NCBI RefSeq assembly: GCF_965232525.1
Contig: NZ_OZ246980.1
Span: 3,968,001 to 4,032,000, forward strand
DNA length: 64,000 bases
DNA from: Bauldia sp965232525
GTDB taxonomy: Bacteria > Pseudomonadota > Alphaproteobacteria > Rhizobiales > Kaistiaceae
Direction of reading: 5' to 3'
Shown here: positions 25,094 to 33,438 of the stretch, piece by piece
How the letters are laid out: every line of letters starts with the position of its first letter
How positions within the stretch are numbered: the stretch's first letter is position 1
Position numbers and translations under genes: made by a program
The notes under the pieces: generated by a model
The model's database searches: none
Told to the model about the DNA's origin: nothing
What the model saw: only the letters and a program-made list of their open reading frames with translations

Positions 25094-26431
25094 ATGAGAA
25101 ACACAATGCAGATCGCCTTTGGATCCACATTGTTGTCGGCCATGCTGATGGCGGCGTTTTCCTCAGTTCACGCGCGGGCCGATGACGTCATGGATGCGGT
25201 CACGTCAGACCCAAGGGCGCTCGGTTGGATGCAGGGCTTCCCGCCCCCTACGGAAAAGCGCGTCCTCCAGCCGGAATCCGACTATTTCAGTTTCCCCAAG
25301 CTTCGCTGGACCGTCTGCCATATTCGTGAATTGCTCCCAACCGGCGAGGTCAGCCGTGGCCTCAATGCGCCGATCCCGCTCGATTATGATCTGACCGTCG
25401 GCGAGAACGCGATCGATGCGGTGACCTTCACGCCGGTCGGCGAGGACGAGCCCATGACGTGGGAGGAGTCCCTGCTCGCCAACTACACGGACGGCATTCT
25501 GATCCTGCACAAGGGCAAGGTCGTCTACGAGCGCTATTTCGGCTGCCTCGACGAAGCGAGCAAACACGCGGCCATGTCGATGACGAAGTCGTTGACCGGT
25601 TTGCTGGCCGAGATCCTCGTCGTCGAAGGCACGATGGACGAAACCGCTCCCGTTTCGTCCATTGTGCCCGAGCTCGCGGGCAGCGCCTTCGGCTCGGCCA
25701 CGGTGCGGCAGGTCATGGATATGACGACCGGGCTCGACTACAGCGAAGACTATGCCGATCCCAACTCCGGGATCTGGGAGTATTCGGCCGCGGCCAGCCC
25801 ACTCCCGAAGCCCGCTGGGTATGAGGGACCGAACGGTTATTTCGAGTATCTGCAGACGGTCGAAATGGCGGGAACCCACGGCGGCGCCTTTGGCTACAAG
25901 ACCATCAACAGCGATGCGCTCGGTTGGATCGTATCGCGGGTGTCGGGCAAGTCGGTGACGGAACTGCTCTCCGACCGGATCTGGAGCCGGATGGGCGCGG
26001 AGCAGAACGCCTACATGACCGTGGATGCGATCGGCACGCCTTTTGCCGGTGGCGGTCTGAGTGCCGGCCTCCGCGATCTCGGGCGGATCGGACAGCTGAT
26101 GCTCAATGACGGGATGATCAACGGCGAGCGGCTTTTTCCGGCCTCGGTGGTGGAGCGGATTCGCGAGGGGGGAGACAAGCAAGCCTTCGAGAGTGCCGGC
26201 TACACGACCTTGCCAGGCGGAAGCTATCGGTCAATGTGGTGGGTCTTTCATAACGATCACGGCGCCTTCGCCGCTCGTGGCGTGTACGGCCAAACAGTCT
26301 ATGTCGACCCGACGGCAGAGATGGTCATCGTTCGGTTCGCGTCCTTTCCGACAGCCGGCAATTCGTCCATCGACCCGACCTCACTGCCGGCCTACCAGGC
26401 GGTTGCCGAATACTTGATGTCGGTCGAGTGA
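25094..26431 (+). CDS. Exported serine hydrolase, beta-lactamase/6-aminohexanoate-dimer hydrolase type
   Basis: 445 residues with a signal peptide (residues 1-29, VHARADD). The nucleophile motif SxxK is SMTK at residues 162-165, followed by the class-typical VRQVMDMTTGLDYSEDY segment with the second-motif Tyr and a late VYGQTVYVDPTAEMVIVRF segment. Such penicillin-binding-fold hydrolases cleave esters or amides in the periplasm; the substrate is not predictable. Its position 54 bases after a porin gene suggests joint uptake and hydrolysis of one compound, which is inference. Confidence 0.8.
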   Translation: MRNTMQIAFGSTLLSAMLMAAFSSVHARADDVMDAVTSDPRALGWMQGFPPPTEKRVLQPESDYFSFPKLRWTVCHIRELLPTGEVSRGLNAPIPLDYDLTVGENAIDAVTFTPVGEDEPMTWEESLLANYTDGILILHKGKVVYERYFGCLDEASKHAAMSMTKSLTGLLAEILVVEGTMDETAPVSSIVPELAGSAFGSATVRQVMDMTTGLDYSEDYADPNSGIWEYSAAASPLPKPAGYEGPNGYFEYLQTVEMAGTHGGAFGYKTINSDALGWIVSRVSGKSVTELLSDRIWSRMGAEQNAYMTVDAIGTPFAGGGLSAGLRDLGRIGQLMLNDGMINGERLFPASVVERIREGGDKQAFESAGYTTLPGGSYRSMWWVFHNDHGAFAARGVYGQTVYVDPTAEMVIVRFASFPTAGNSSIDPTSLPAYQAVAEYLMSVE

Positions 26432-26505
26432 AGCGCACAAGACGCCGGCCGAGGCATGACTCTCAGGTCGTGCGATGACCGTCGGGCGCACGTAGAGAGC
26501 TAGCC

Positions 26506-27825
26506 ATGAAGCGATGGCTCACCGGTTTGTTTGCCGCACTTACGACTGTCGCCGCCATTCTGACACTCGATGGTGGCCAGTCGGAGCTGCGAGCGCAGAC
26601 CGTCGAAGAAGCACAACCGGCGGAGCCATCGACACTCCCGGCGTCCTCGGCGATCGTCGATCCCGAGATTCCGCCGGATCAACTCGCGCATCTTCTCGTT
26701 CCGCTGACCGTCACGGAACTCGAGGCGGTCGCCGAACGATGGCTGCAGATCGTGGCTTCGGAGACCGAAGTAATCGCGCAGCGCCAGGTCAGATTCCTCC
26801 GAAACCCTGACGCGGCGACAAGCGCGGCCTACGCCGACCTCGCCCGTCTTGTCGAAATCCGCGCGGGCACTTTCCAGCGATTCAGCATGGTCGTCGATCA
26901 GCTGGAAGCCAAGGGCGGTGACGAGGCGCTCGTCAAGCAACTGCGGGACTACCGCAGCGCCGTCCTTTCCGACGAGGCCTCTATGGCGAACCTCAGAGCC
27001 CTTCTGGGTGCCTTTCTGACATGGCTCACGCGCGCTGATGGCGGGCTGGTCGTCGCCTGGGGTATCGGCATCCTGGCGCTGTCTCTGCTCGCACTTGTCC
27101 TGGTGGCGCGGTTGGTGCGTGGCGTTTTCCGGCGCTGGCTGAACCGCACGCCCGGTGTCTCGACGCTCCTGCAGAAGTTCCTGGTGACCGCGATGTTCTG
27201 GGCGGTCCTGACCGTCGGGTTCGTCCTCGTCCTGGCTATGCTCGGCGTGAACGTGACGCCGTTGTTCGCGATGATCGGCGGAGTTTCGTTCATTCTCGCC
27301 TTTGCACTGCAAGACACGCTGGGCAATCTCGCCAGCGGGCTGATGATCATGATCAACCGCCCGTTCGATGAAGGCGACTACGTTTCGCTGAAATCGATTG
27401 CCGGTACCGTCAAGTCGACCAGTATCGTGTCGACGACACTTGCCACGCCGGACAATCAAATCATTGTCGTCCCCAACAAGAACGTATGGGGAGATATCAT
27501 CACCAACGTTACGGCGAGCACGACACGGCGCGTCGACATGGTGTTCGGCATTTCCTACGAGGACGATATTTCGAAGGCCATCCAGGTCGTCCGCGACCTC
27601 GTGCTGGCGCACCCGCTTGTGTTGCGCGATCCTGAACCCGTCATTCGCGTGAACGCACTCTCCGACAGTTCGGTCGATCTCATCTGCCGGCCCTGGGTGA
27701 AACGCACCGACTACTGGGCGACATACTGGGACCTGATACAACAGGTGAAGGAGGGCTTCGACGCGGCGGACATCTCCATCCCCTACCCGCAGCGCGACGT
27801 CCACATGATCAAAAAAGGACAGTGA
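26506..27825 (+). CDS. MscS-family mechanosensitive ion channel
   Basis: 439 residues: signal peptide (to about residue 30), a periplasmic helical region (to about 165), three transmembrane helices (about 180-200, 225-245, 252-275), then the MscS pore/beta-domain core LGNLASGLMIMINRPFDEGDYV and PNKNVWGDIITN, and a C-terminal alpha-beta domain ending RDVHM. It releases small osmolytes on membrane tension. Confidence 0.9.
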   Translation: MKRWLTGLFAALTTVAAILTLDGGQSELRAQTVEEAQPAEPSTLPASSAIVDPEIPPDQLAHLLVPLTVTELEAVAERWLQIVASETEVIAQRQVRFLRNPDAATSAAYADLARLVEIRAGTFQRFSMVVDQLEAKGGDEALVKQLRDYRSAVLSDEASMANLRALLGAFLTWLTRADGGLVVAWGIGILALSLLALVLVARLVRGVFRRWLNRTPGVSTLLQKFLVTAMFWAVLTVGFVLVLAMLGVNVTPLFAMIGGVSFILAFALQDTLGNLASGLMIMINRPFDEGDYVSLKSIAGTVKSTSIVSTTLATPDNQIIVVPNKNVWGDIITNVTASTTRRVDMVFGISYEDDISKAIQVVRDLVLAHPLVLRDPEPVIRVNALSDSSVDLICRPWVKRTDYWATYWDLIQQVKEGFDAADISIPYPQRDVHMIKKGQ

Positions 27826-27896
27826 AACGGGTTTTGGTCCGAGAGTGTCAAAAGGCGCAACCGCAACACCTTCCCGTCATCCGGAATGTTTCGAGA

Positions 27897-29639
27897 CTAT
27901 CCTGGCGCCGCAATGTTCTTGCCCGCGCGGAACGCCGAAATCCATTCTTCCCAGGTGAAAGTTTGTCCGAATTTCGGACGAGTCAGTTCGAACAGTTTTT
28001 CCGCTCCCGGCGGCATTGAATAGCGGTCGGTGACTACCTCGATATATGCGGCCCGCGCCGTGCGGTTAACCTCGGCAAGCGCCGCGTCCAGCTCGGCGGT
28101 CGTTTCAACTCTGACGCAATACCAGTCCTCGCAGCCGAATGCCGCGGGCAGCTGATGGTACCGCCACTTCGGCAGATCGTTGTAGGAGGACTCCGGGTCG
28201 CGGCAGGTATAGCGTTCGACCAGGTAGCCGTCATTGTTGACCACGATGAACACCGGCTTGAGGCCAAATTTGTAGAATTGCCCGATCTCCTGCGCCGCGA
28301 TCTGATGGGCGCCGTCGCCGGCAATGATCACGACGCGGCGATCCGGGGCTGCAACCGCACAGCCGAGCGCGGCCGGCGTACCCCAGCCGATCGAGGCCGC
28401 CAGCGCTTGGCTCTCGAATACGCAGTCTTTGGGCTTTTGCATGGTCGTCGCGGCAAGAGCCGGGCTGCTGGGGTCGCCGACGACAATGTCGCCGGGCCGC
28501 AGAAAGGCCTGGAGCCGGGCGTAAAGCGGATCGCCGGCATCGATCGGATCATCCCCGCTTCCCGATGCCTGCGTGTAGGGCGTGACGTGGTTCGGCGCGC
28601 CTTGGTCCTCCCACCGGGGCAACCGATCGATCAGGGCCTCCAGCACGTCCTTCATCTCGACATTGTCGTACACGGCGCGGCCAACCCGGACATGGTGGGC
28701 ATTGACGTTGATCGATCGTTCCTGCGGGAAAGTCAGGGTGTTGAAGCCGGTGTTGAAGAAGTGCCGGTCAGGCGATAGCGCCAGCACGTAAGCGCACCGG
28801 TTCACGTAGTCGTCGATGGCGGGATTGGCGAACTGGCCCTGCCAGATACCCATGTAATTCGGATGCGTTTCGTCGAGTGTGGTCGCGTCTTGATAGGGGG
28901 TCGTAAAGGGCAGGTTGGTGGCGTCCACCAGCTTGGTGGCGAGCGCAATGAGCCCCAGTCTCTGAACCAGGAGACCCGGTACGATGCAGGTCGGGCTGAC
29001 GCCTGAGAGCACCTCGGCGATATGATCGACGGCCTGTCTCAGTGCCGCCGGATCGCTCGTTGGATCGGCCAGCGGAATGGCGTCCGGCGTGTCGCTGGTG
29101 ATCGGCGCATGCGCCAGGTCGCTGGGAAATGCAAGCAGGCCGGGCTTTTGATGATAGAGCACGGCGGCAAGCACGCGCTCGAATTCCTCGATGCAGTTAT
29201 CGGGCGTCAGGATCGCCCGCGCCACCGTCAGCTCTTCGGCCATATCCACGAACAGATCGTAACGATGGGAGCCGAGCATGTGATGCCACGCCTGTCGGCT
29301 GGCCTGCTGCGCGGTCGACGGGTAGCCGGTGATCATGATGACCGGGCTGCGTTCCCCATACGCTCCGGCCAGCGCCAAATACGATCCAAGCTCGCTGCCA
29401 TAGGTCTGGCAATAGACCCCAAGGCCCCGGATGCGGGCATAGCCATCCGCCGCGTAGCCGGCGTTGAGCTCATTGCAATTGCCCCGCCATGCGATGTCCG
29501 GGTCGTCGATAATGGCGTCGAGCACCGGGTAGACATAGTCCCCGGGCACCCCGAAGATGTCGGTCAGGCCATGATCCTTCAGGCGGGAAAGCACGTACTG
29601 AACGACCGTCTTCGGCTCCTGCTCGGCCACCAAGCCCAT
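27897..29639 (-). CDS. Thiamine-diphosphate decarboxylase, pyruvate/indolepyruvate type
   Basis: 580 residues from the ATG at 29639, which has GGAAGGAG eight bases upstream; the longer frame starting at TTG 29660 would contain that site. The N-terminal catalytic Glu lies at residue 57 (NCNELNAGYAADGYAR), and the diphosphate-binding motif is GDGAHQIAAQEIGQFYKFGLKPVFIVVNN. Length and pattern fit the pyruvate decarboxylase/indolepyruvate decarboxylase/phenylpyruvate decarboxylase group, which turns 2-oxo acids into aldehydes. Which 2-oxo acid is used cannot be told. It is convergent with the MscS gene. Confidence 0.88.
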   Translation of the reverse strand: MGLVAEQEPKTVVQYVLSRLKDHGLTDIFGVPGDYVYPVLDAIIDDPDIAWRGNCNELNAGYAADGYARIRGLGVYCQTYGSELGSYLALAGAYGERSPVIMITGYPSTAQQASRQAWHHMLGSHRYDLFVDMAEELTVARAILTPDNCIEEFERVLAAVLYHQKPGLLAFPSDLAHAPITSDTPDAIPLADPTSDPAALRQAVDHIAEVLSGVSPTCIVPGLLVQRLGLIALATKLVDATNLPFTTPYQDATTLDETHPNYMGIWQGQFANPAIDDYVNRCAYVLALSPDRHFFNTGFNTLTFPQERSINVNAHHVRVGRAVYDNVEMKDVLEALIDRLPRWEDQGAPNHVTPYTQASGSGDDPIDAGDPLYARLQAFLRPGDIVVGDPSSPALAATTMQKPKDCVFESQALAASIGWGTPAALGCAVAAPDRRVVIIAGDGAHQIAAQEIGQFYKFGLKPVFIVVNNDGYLVERYTCRDPESSYNDLPKWRYHQLPAAFGCEDWYCVRVETTAELDAALAEVNRTARAAYIEVVTDRYSMPPGAEKLFELTRPKFGQTFTWEEWISAFRAGKNIAAPG

Positions 29640-29828
29640 GATGAAAGCTCCTTCCGACAAACGTCAGGCTGCGTTGCTTCTCGTCTGTGTTTGGCATTCG
29701 TAACATGCTGACGACTGGCCGACGCCTTCGACGGGATCGTCGGGCGGCAGGCGATTGAGCGGTCAACACGGCCGCCTTGCTTTTTCGTGCCAGATCGACG
29801 CCACCCCGCGGCGCCTGACACTCGCCCC

Positions 29829-30164
29829 TTAATGCACCGCGAAGTCGGAGAGCGCGTTGATGACCACCATGCCGGCGATGATCAGCGCCAGGCCGACCAC
29901 TGCCGCCAGATCCAGCTTCTGGCCGAAGATGAAGATGCCGGCGAGCGCGACGACGATGATGCCGAGGCCGGAGGCGAGCGCGTAGGTGATCCCCATCGGC
30001 ATGTATTTCAGCGCCAGCGTCAGGAAGTAGAACGAGCCGCCGAAGCCGGCGATCACCAGCAGCGTCGGCCACAGCCGGCTGAACTGCGCGCTGGCGTTCA
30101 GCGCGGAATAGCCGACGGCTTCGGCGAGAACGGAGGCGACGAGGTAGAGATAGTGGACGGGCAA
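29829..30164 (-). CDS. SMR-family (EmrE-like) small membrane transporter
   Basis: 111 residues and four transmembrane helices. The pattern LYLVASVLAEAVGYSALNAS (with the membrane Glu14-equivalent), FSRLWPTLL, ALKYMPMGITYALASGLGI and FGQKLDLAAVVGLALIIAG aligns along its length with EmrE. I start at TTG 30164, preceded by AAGGAG at good spacing, which gives the family length; the frame is open to 30209. It exports cationic or guanidinium-like compounds using protons. Confidence 0.85.
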   Translation of the reverse strand: MPVHYLYLVASVLAEAVGYSALNASAQFSRLWPTLLVIAGFGGSFYFLTLALKYMPMGITYALASGLGIIVVALAGIFIFGQKLDLAAVVGLALIIAGMVVINALSDFAVH

Positions 30165-30378
30165 GGCGGTCTCCTTTGAGGGCTGGGCGTGGCGATGTCC
30201 GGAACGCACCTAGCCCTACCCCGCCGGAGACGAATTGATGCACGCCAAAAGGGGAAGCGTTGCCGCCCCACCCGATCAAGGAATCCTCTGCGGACGTTTG
30301 GTTTGGTGTGTTGGAAGAGGCCAAGTCCACGCCCTCATGCTGAGAGCCTGCCCCCGGCTTGATTGGAGCAGCCCCCGT

Positions 30379-30421
30379 CCTCATGCTGAGGTGCCGCCGA
30401 AGGCGGCCTCGAAGCACGCAG
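30379..30421 (+). repeat. CCTCATGCTGAGG-type stem-loop unit, second copy
   Basis: Same head (CCTCATGCTGAGG) and tail (CCTCGAAGCACGCA) as the unit at 12969-13014, with a different internal hairpin (GCCGCCGAAGGCGGC). A truncated head is also present near 30333. Confidence 0.7.
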
Positions 30422-30522
30422 CCCCAATCTCACCGCTCGTCCCCGCGGAGCCTGCCCCCGACCCGATCGGGGTGCGAGGGCGTTGGCCCGAGTCTGAAAA
30501 GCGCGGGGGGGGCGCGGCGGCG

Positions 30523-30720
30523 ACTCCCTCTCCCCTTGTGGGAGAGAGCCTGCCCCCGACGCGATCGGGGGGCAGGTTGGCCTTGGCGAGGAACGAGCTT
30601 AGGCAAACCGGGTGAGGGGTTGTAACCCTTGGCGGTGGTCGCCACCGTCGACACCCCTCACCGAGCTCGGCTAACCGGCTCCGCCGCCAAGCCTCGCTAT
30701 CCTCTCCCGCGGGGAGAGGG
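30523..30720 (-). repeat. Composite palindromic repeat element, copy 2
   Basis: Inverted relative to 13033-13200. The right half, read on the minus strand, closely matches the left half of copy 1 for about 70 bases (GGGAGAGGATAGCGAGG, GGCGGCGGAGCCGG, TGAGGGGTGT). The left half has an extra insertion of a GC-rich palindrome around 30550-30575. Confidence 0.75.
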
Positions 30721-30868
30721 GCGACGCTGCACCCTCGTGCGTGCTTCAAAGTTCCGCTGACACGGAACTCAAAGATCACGTATAGCGTCGCGTTCTTTGT
30801 GGTCGCCACAAATGTACGCGAAGTGGTCATGCACGAACGACCGAATTAGGCCACTCAGGTGCGTTTGA

Positions 30869-32668
30869 TCACGGCTCAACGGGGGCTGCGTTCTGTTCCT
30901 GCGGAAATATTGCATCCGCAAGTGTCTCAAGTGCAGGCCGAAAACCCTCAAAGTCTTCTGGAGAGCATTTCTCGTCACAGAGAAAATCGCAAAGCGCGGA
31001 CTTATTCAAAACCTTCTTGGTTGTTTCATTTGGGCCGTCCCTAACAACAGTGGTGTCGAAGAACCGCTCCTCGAAGACTACATCGGGTAGAAGGTTCTCA
31101 ATTCCTTTACCGCAGCGGCCGTTTTCCGTATTCTGCACCAACACTCGCACATGGAGAAAGCCTTCATCCATCGGCGGGTCGTTCTGGTCGCAATCGAACA
31201 ACAGCACGGTGTGTGAACGCAAAAGAGACGGATTGTTGAGCAGAGTTTTTCTGGCTTGCCTAAGTTGTCCTTCCCCGCCGTCTTTTGCTTGCCCATTCGC
31301 CATAACACCAATCCAGTCAAAGTCTGCGCCATCTCGCAATTGCTCGAAACCTAGTAACTCTGCAGCGGTACGAAAGTACTTCGGGTCCGTTTGGCCTTCG
31401 CAGAGAATTTGTGGACGCTGAAGTTGCGAAGCGCGTTCCATGACCGTTTCGTCAAAATATCTTGTGGCTTTAAGGTAATCAAATGAAGATTGAAACTCGC
31501 TGAACCGCTCTGCTGTGATGCTCACCCCCGAAGGCATCTCGAGTAAAGCGAAACCTGTCTCGCCAAAGAGCTTCTCCATACCCAGCGGGAAAAGCGGCGA
31601 GTGTGCTGAGACAACAAACTGAATTTTTGGGAAGAGATGTATCAAATGCGGTAACACCTCGTGCTGCAAGTCAGCGTGTAGATGGGCATCCACTTCGTCA
31701 ATGACAACGATGCCCTCCATTTCTGTGGTCGGTCTAGCCGCGTTGCCCGCGTCGGCATACATCATTATTGTACCAAAGATACCGAAGAGCATTGCTTGAC
31801 CGGATGAAAATGCATCTAGGCTGGGAAGAAGTACATCATTCCCTTTGAAGATCATCAGCTTTCGTCGACCTGATTTTCGGCCAGTTCGAACCACTCTTGC
31901 ATCCGGGACGCCAAACATCGTTTGTAACAGTGCGTTTACATTCGCCAGAGCTGTATTATTTGCAACTGCAGCAGCTATGGCGTCATCTACTCCTTCTATC
32001 TTTTGTAAAACGGCGATCCCGTCGATCATTTGGTCCAAAAGAACATCGACAAGCCACGGTTTGATTTCGGATAGGCTCGACCGCACGGAAATCGGCTTGC
32101 TTAGTAGGTAGCTGAACCGATCCGCGAAGCGTGCATCGTCCCGCTCTGAGGTTGAACCAGACCAATATGGTTCCTCAGTCCTATCCGTCGGAAAACTCAC
32201 ATAACAACCGCTTCGAAAGATCTGCTCAATTCGTTCTTCTGGACCTTCAACTGTTTTGTGGGCGCCCTCAGGCTGCCAGTTCGGTGCCTGGGGAAACGCT
32301 TCCAGTCTGTTTTGGATGTCGGTCTTTGCGATTTGACCGCCCTTGCTGGCATAGGTGTAGGCGGTCTGCCCATCTTCAAATTTCAATAGAGCAAGCTCAT
32401 GATTGCTCCCTGTCCGGATAGTCGCACTTCCAATTGTCCGATGCCATTTATGCATGCCCATGTCATGTTTGGGTGCAACGTCGGTAAACTTACGGGCAGC
32501 GAGTTCTATCAAGGCGTCAGTCAAGTACGCCAGGAAGTTTGATTTTCCCGACCCGTTCCTTCCAACGAAAACGGTTGGCAAGGGCGTTCCATTGTCACTG
32601 AACTTGAACTCCAACTCTAGATCGGACAAGGGACCGCTGTTTAAAACAAGTGCGTTCTTAAGGTACAT
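30869..32668 (-). CDS. OLD-like protein: AAA ATPase with TOPRIM domain
   Basis: 599 residues. The N-terminal SMC/ABC-like ATPase has Walker A GRNGSGKS at residues 36-43, Walker B followed by catalytic acid in GIVVIDEVDAHLHADLQHE, and the SAHSP switch. The C-terminal part has TOPRIM marks: ILCEGQTD (catalytic Glu) and LLFDCDQND (DxD). ATPase plus TOPRIM is the OLD-nuclease architecture; such proteins act in anti-phage defence, alone or with a helicase (as in Gabija). No helicase is adjacent here. I start at the ATG at 32668 (GGAGG upstream); TTG 32686 is the alternative. Base composition is lower in GC than flanking genes. Confidence 0.8.
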   Translation of the reverse strand: MYLKNALVLNSGPLSDLELEFKFSDNGTPLPTVFVGRNGSGKSNFLAYLTDALIELAARKFTDVAPKHDMGMHKWHRTIGSATIRTGSNHELALLKFEDGQTAYTYASKGGQIAKTDIQNRLEAFPQAPNWQPEGAHKTVEGPEERIEQIFRSGCYVSFPTDRTEEPYWSGSTSERDDARFADRFSYLLSKPISVRSSLSEIKPWLVDVLLDQMIDGIAVLQKIEGVDDAIAAAVANNTALANVNALLQTMFGVPDARVVRTGRKSGRRKLMIFKGNDVLLPSLDAFSSGQAMLFGIFGTIMMYADAGNAARPTTEMEGIVVIDEVDAHLHADLQHEVLPHLIHLFPKIQFVVSAHSPLFPLGMEKLFGETGFALLEMPSGVSITAERFSEFQSSFDYLKATRYFDETVMERASQLQRPQILCEGQTDPKYFRTAAELLGFEQLRDGADFDWIGVMANGQAKDGGEGQLRQARKTLLNNPSLLRSHTVLLFDCDQNDPPMDEGFLHVRVLVQNTENGRCGKGIENLLPDVVFEERFFDTTVVRDGPNETTKKVLNKSALCDFLCDEKCSPEDFEGFRPALETLADAIFPQEQNAAPVEP

Positions 32669-32999
32669 TGTACTATCGGCCTCCAAAGTATAGACGCTCG
32701 GCGAGTTGACTGGTGTCTAGTGCGAGCCACTTATGCAATGATATATCTACATCGCCAAGACGTACAGGCTTTAGCGGTCAACTGATACCGCTCCGCGGTG
32801 GGGATCGAACCTACAACAAATCGGTTGCCAGCCATCTGTGCCTACAATGGGTGCGAATGTCCGCTTCCAGCGTTTCGCAGATCAGAATTTTGCTCCTGCA
32901 GCTAAGGTCCGCTACCCGCCCTTATGACTTCTTGAGCCAATTTCGAGTCTGGTTCTTCGTCCGCATCTCGGACATCCACTCAAGCGATCACCCCACAAA
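32669..32999. other. Intergenic region, no supported gene
   Basis: About 330 bases upstream of the OLD-like gene. It should hold its promoter. A short piece around 32791-32820 resembles a degenerate tRNA T-arm on the minus strand but no complete tRNA can be built. Open frames here do not look coding. Confidence 0.4.
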
Positions 33000-33320
33000 T
33001 CACTGGCACTTGAGATGGGCTGTAACGCTATACCCGACGTCTTTGCTTTGTTGATTACAAGTGTAGGTTTCATAGGTCTTGAAGTCTGTTTTCTGAGCGC
33101 TGCACGTCACAGCGCTGGTCGCGGTGACATCCTGCTTATCAAGGCTGCCGTCTTTGCATTTGAGGGTCACGTGGACAGGCGAGCCGCCCTGCACACCGTT
33201 CCAGGTTTTTCTGCATTCGCCGACACTTTGCTGACAATCGAGTTCCAGAGTACTGGAACTCGCCCATGCCGGAGAAGCCGTGGCCAGCACCAGCGCGAGG
33301 GCCGTAAGACAGTGTTTCAT
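33000..33320 (-). CDS. Small secreted cysteine-rich protein, copy E
   Basis: 106 residues from the ATG at 33320, preceded by GGGAGGAT; the signal peptide is MKHCLTALALVLATASPAWA. The mature part has 6 cysteines with gaps 6, 18, 17, 14 and 16. The first two gaps and the strand VHVTLKC before the third cysteine match the other four copies, while the C-terminal pair is lost or rearranged. It is the most GC-rich of the set, closer to the host composition. Function unknown. Confidence 0.7.
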   Translation of the reverse strand: MKHCLTALALVLATASPAWASSSTLELDCQQSVGECRKTWNGVQGGSPVHVTLKCKDGSLDKQDVTATSAVTCSAQKTDFKTYETYTCNQQSKDVGYSVTAHLKCQ

Positions 33321-33438
33321 GGTGCGATATCCTCCCACTTGTTTCACCGTGATGGACGGACGTCCATATTCATTCGCACACTCTAGCCCCGACGCCGACC
33401 GCCAGGACGATCCACGCCGCCAAGGGCCGCCGCGTCCC

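Larger units (their letters stand above)
30165..30868. other. Repeat-rich intergenic region
   Basis: About 700 bases without a supported gene; the open frames are made of repeats. It carries CCCCCGA..TCGGGG-type short palindromes, a CCTCATGCTGAGG-type unit and the second copy of the composite palindromic element. It separates the SMR gene from the OLD-like gene (convergent side) and may be the edge of an island reaching to about 33.4 kb. Confidence 0.65.

Noticed and set aside
32791..32820. tRNA T-arm-like segment on the minus strand (GTAGG-TTCGATC-CCCAC)
   Set aside because: One stem mismatch, no matching acceptor, D or anticodon arms and no CCA; at most a degenerate tRNA remnant.
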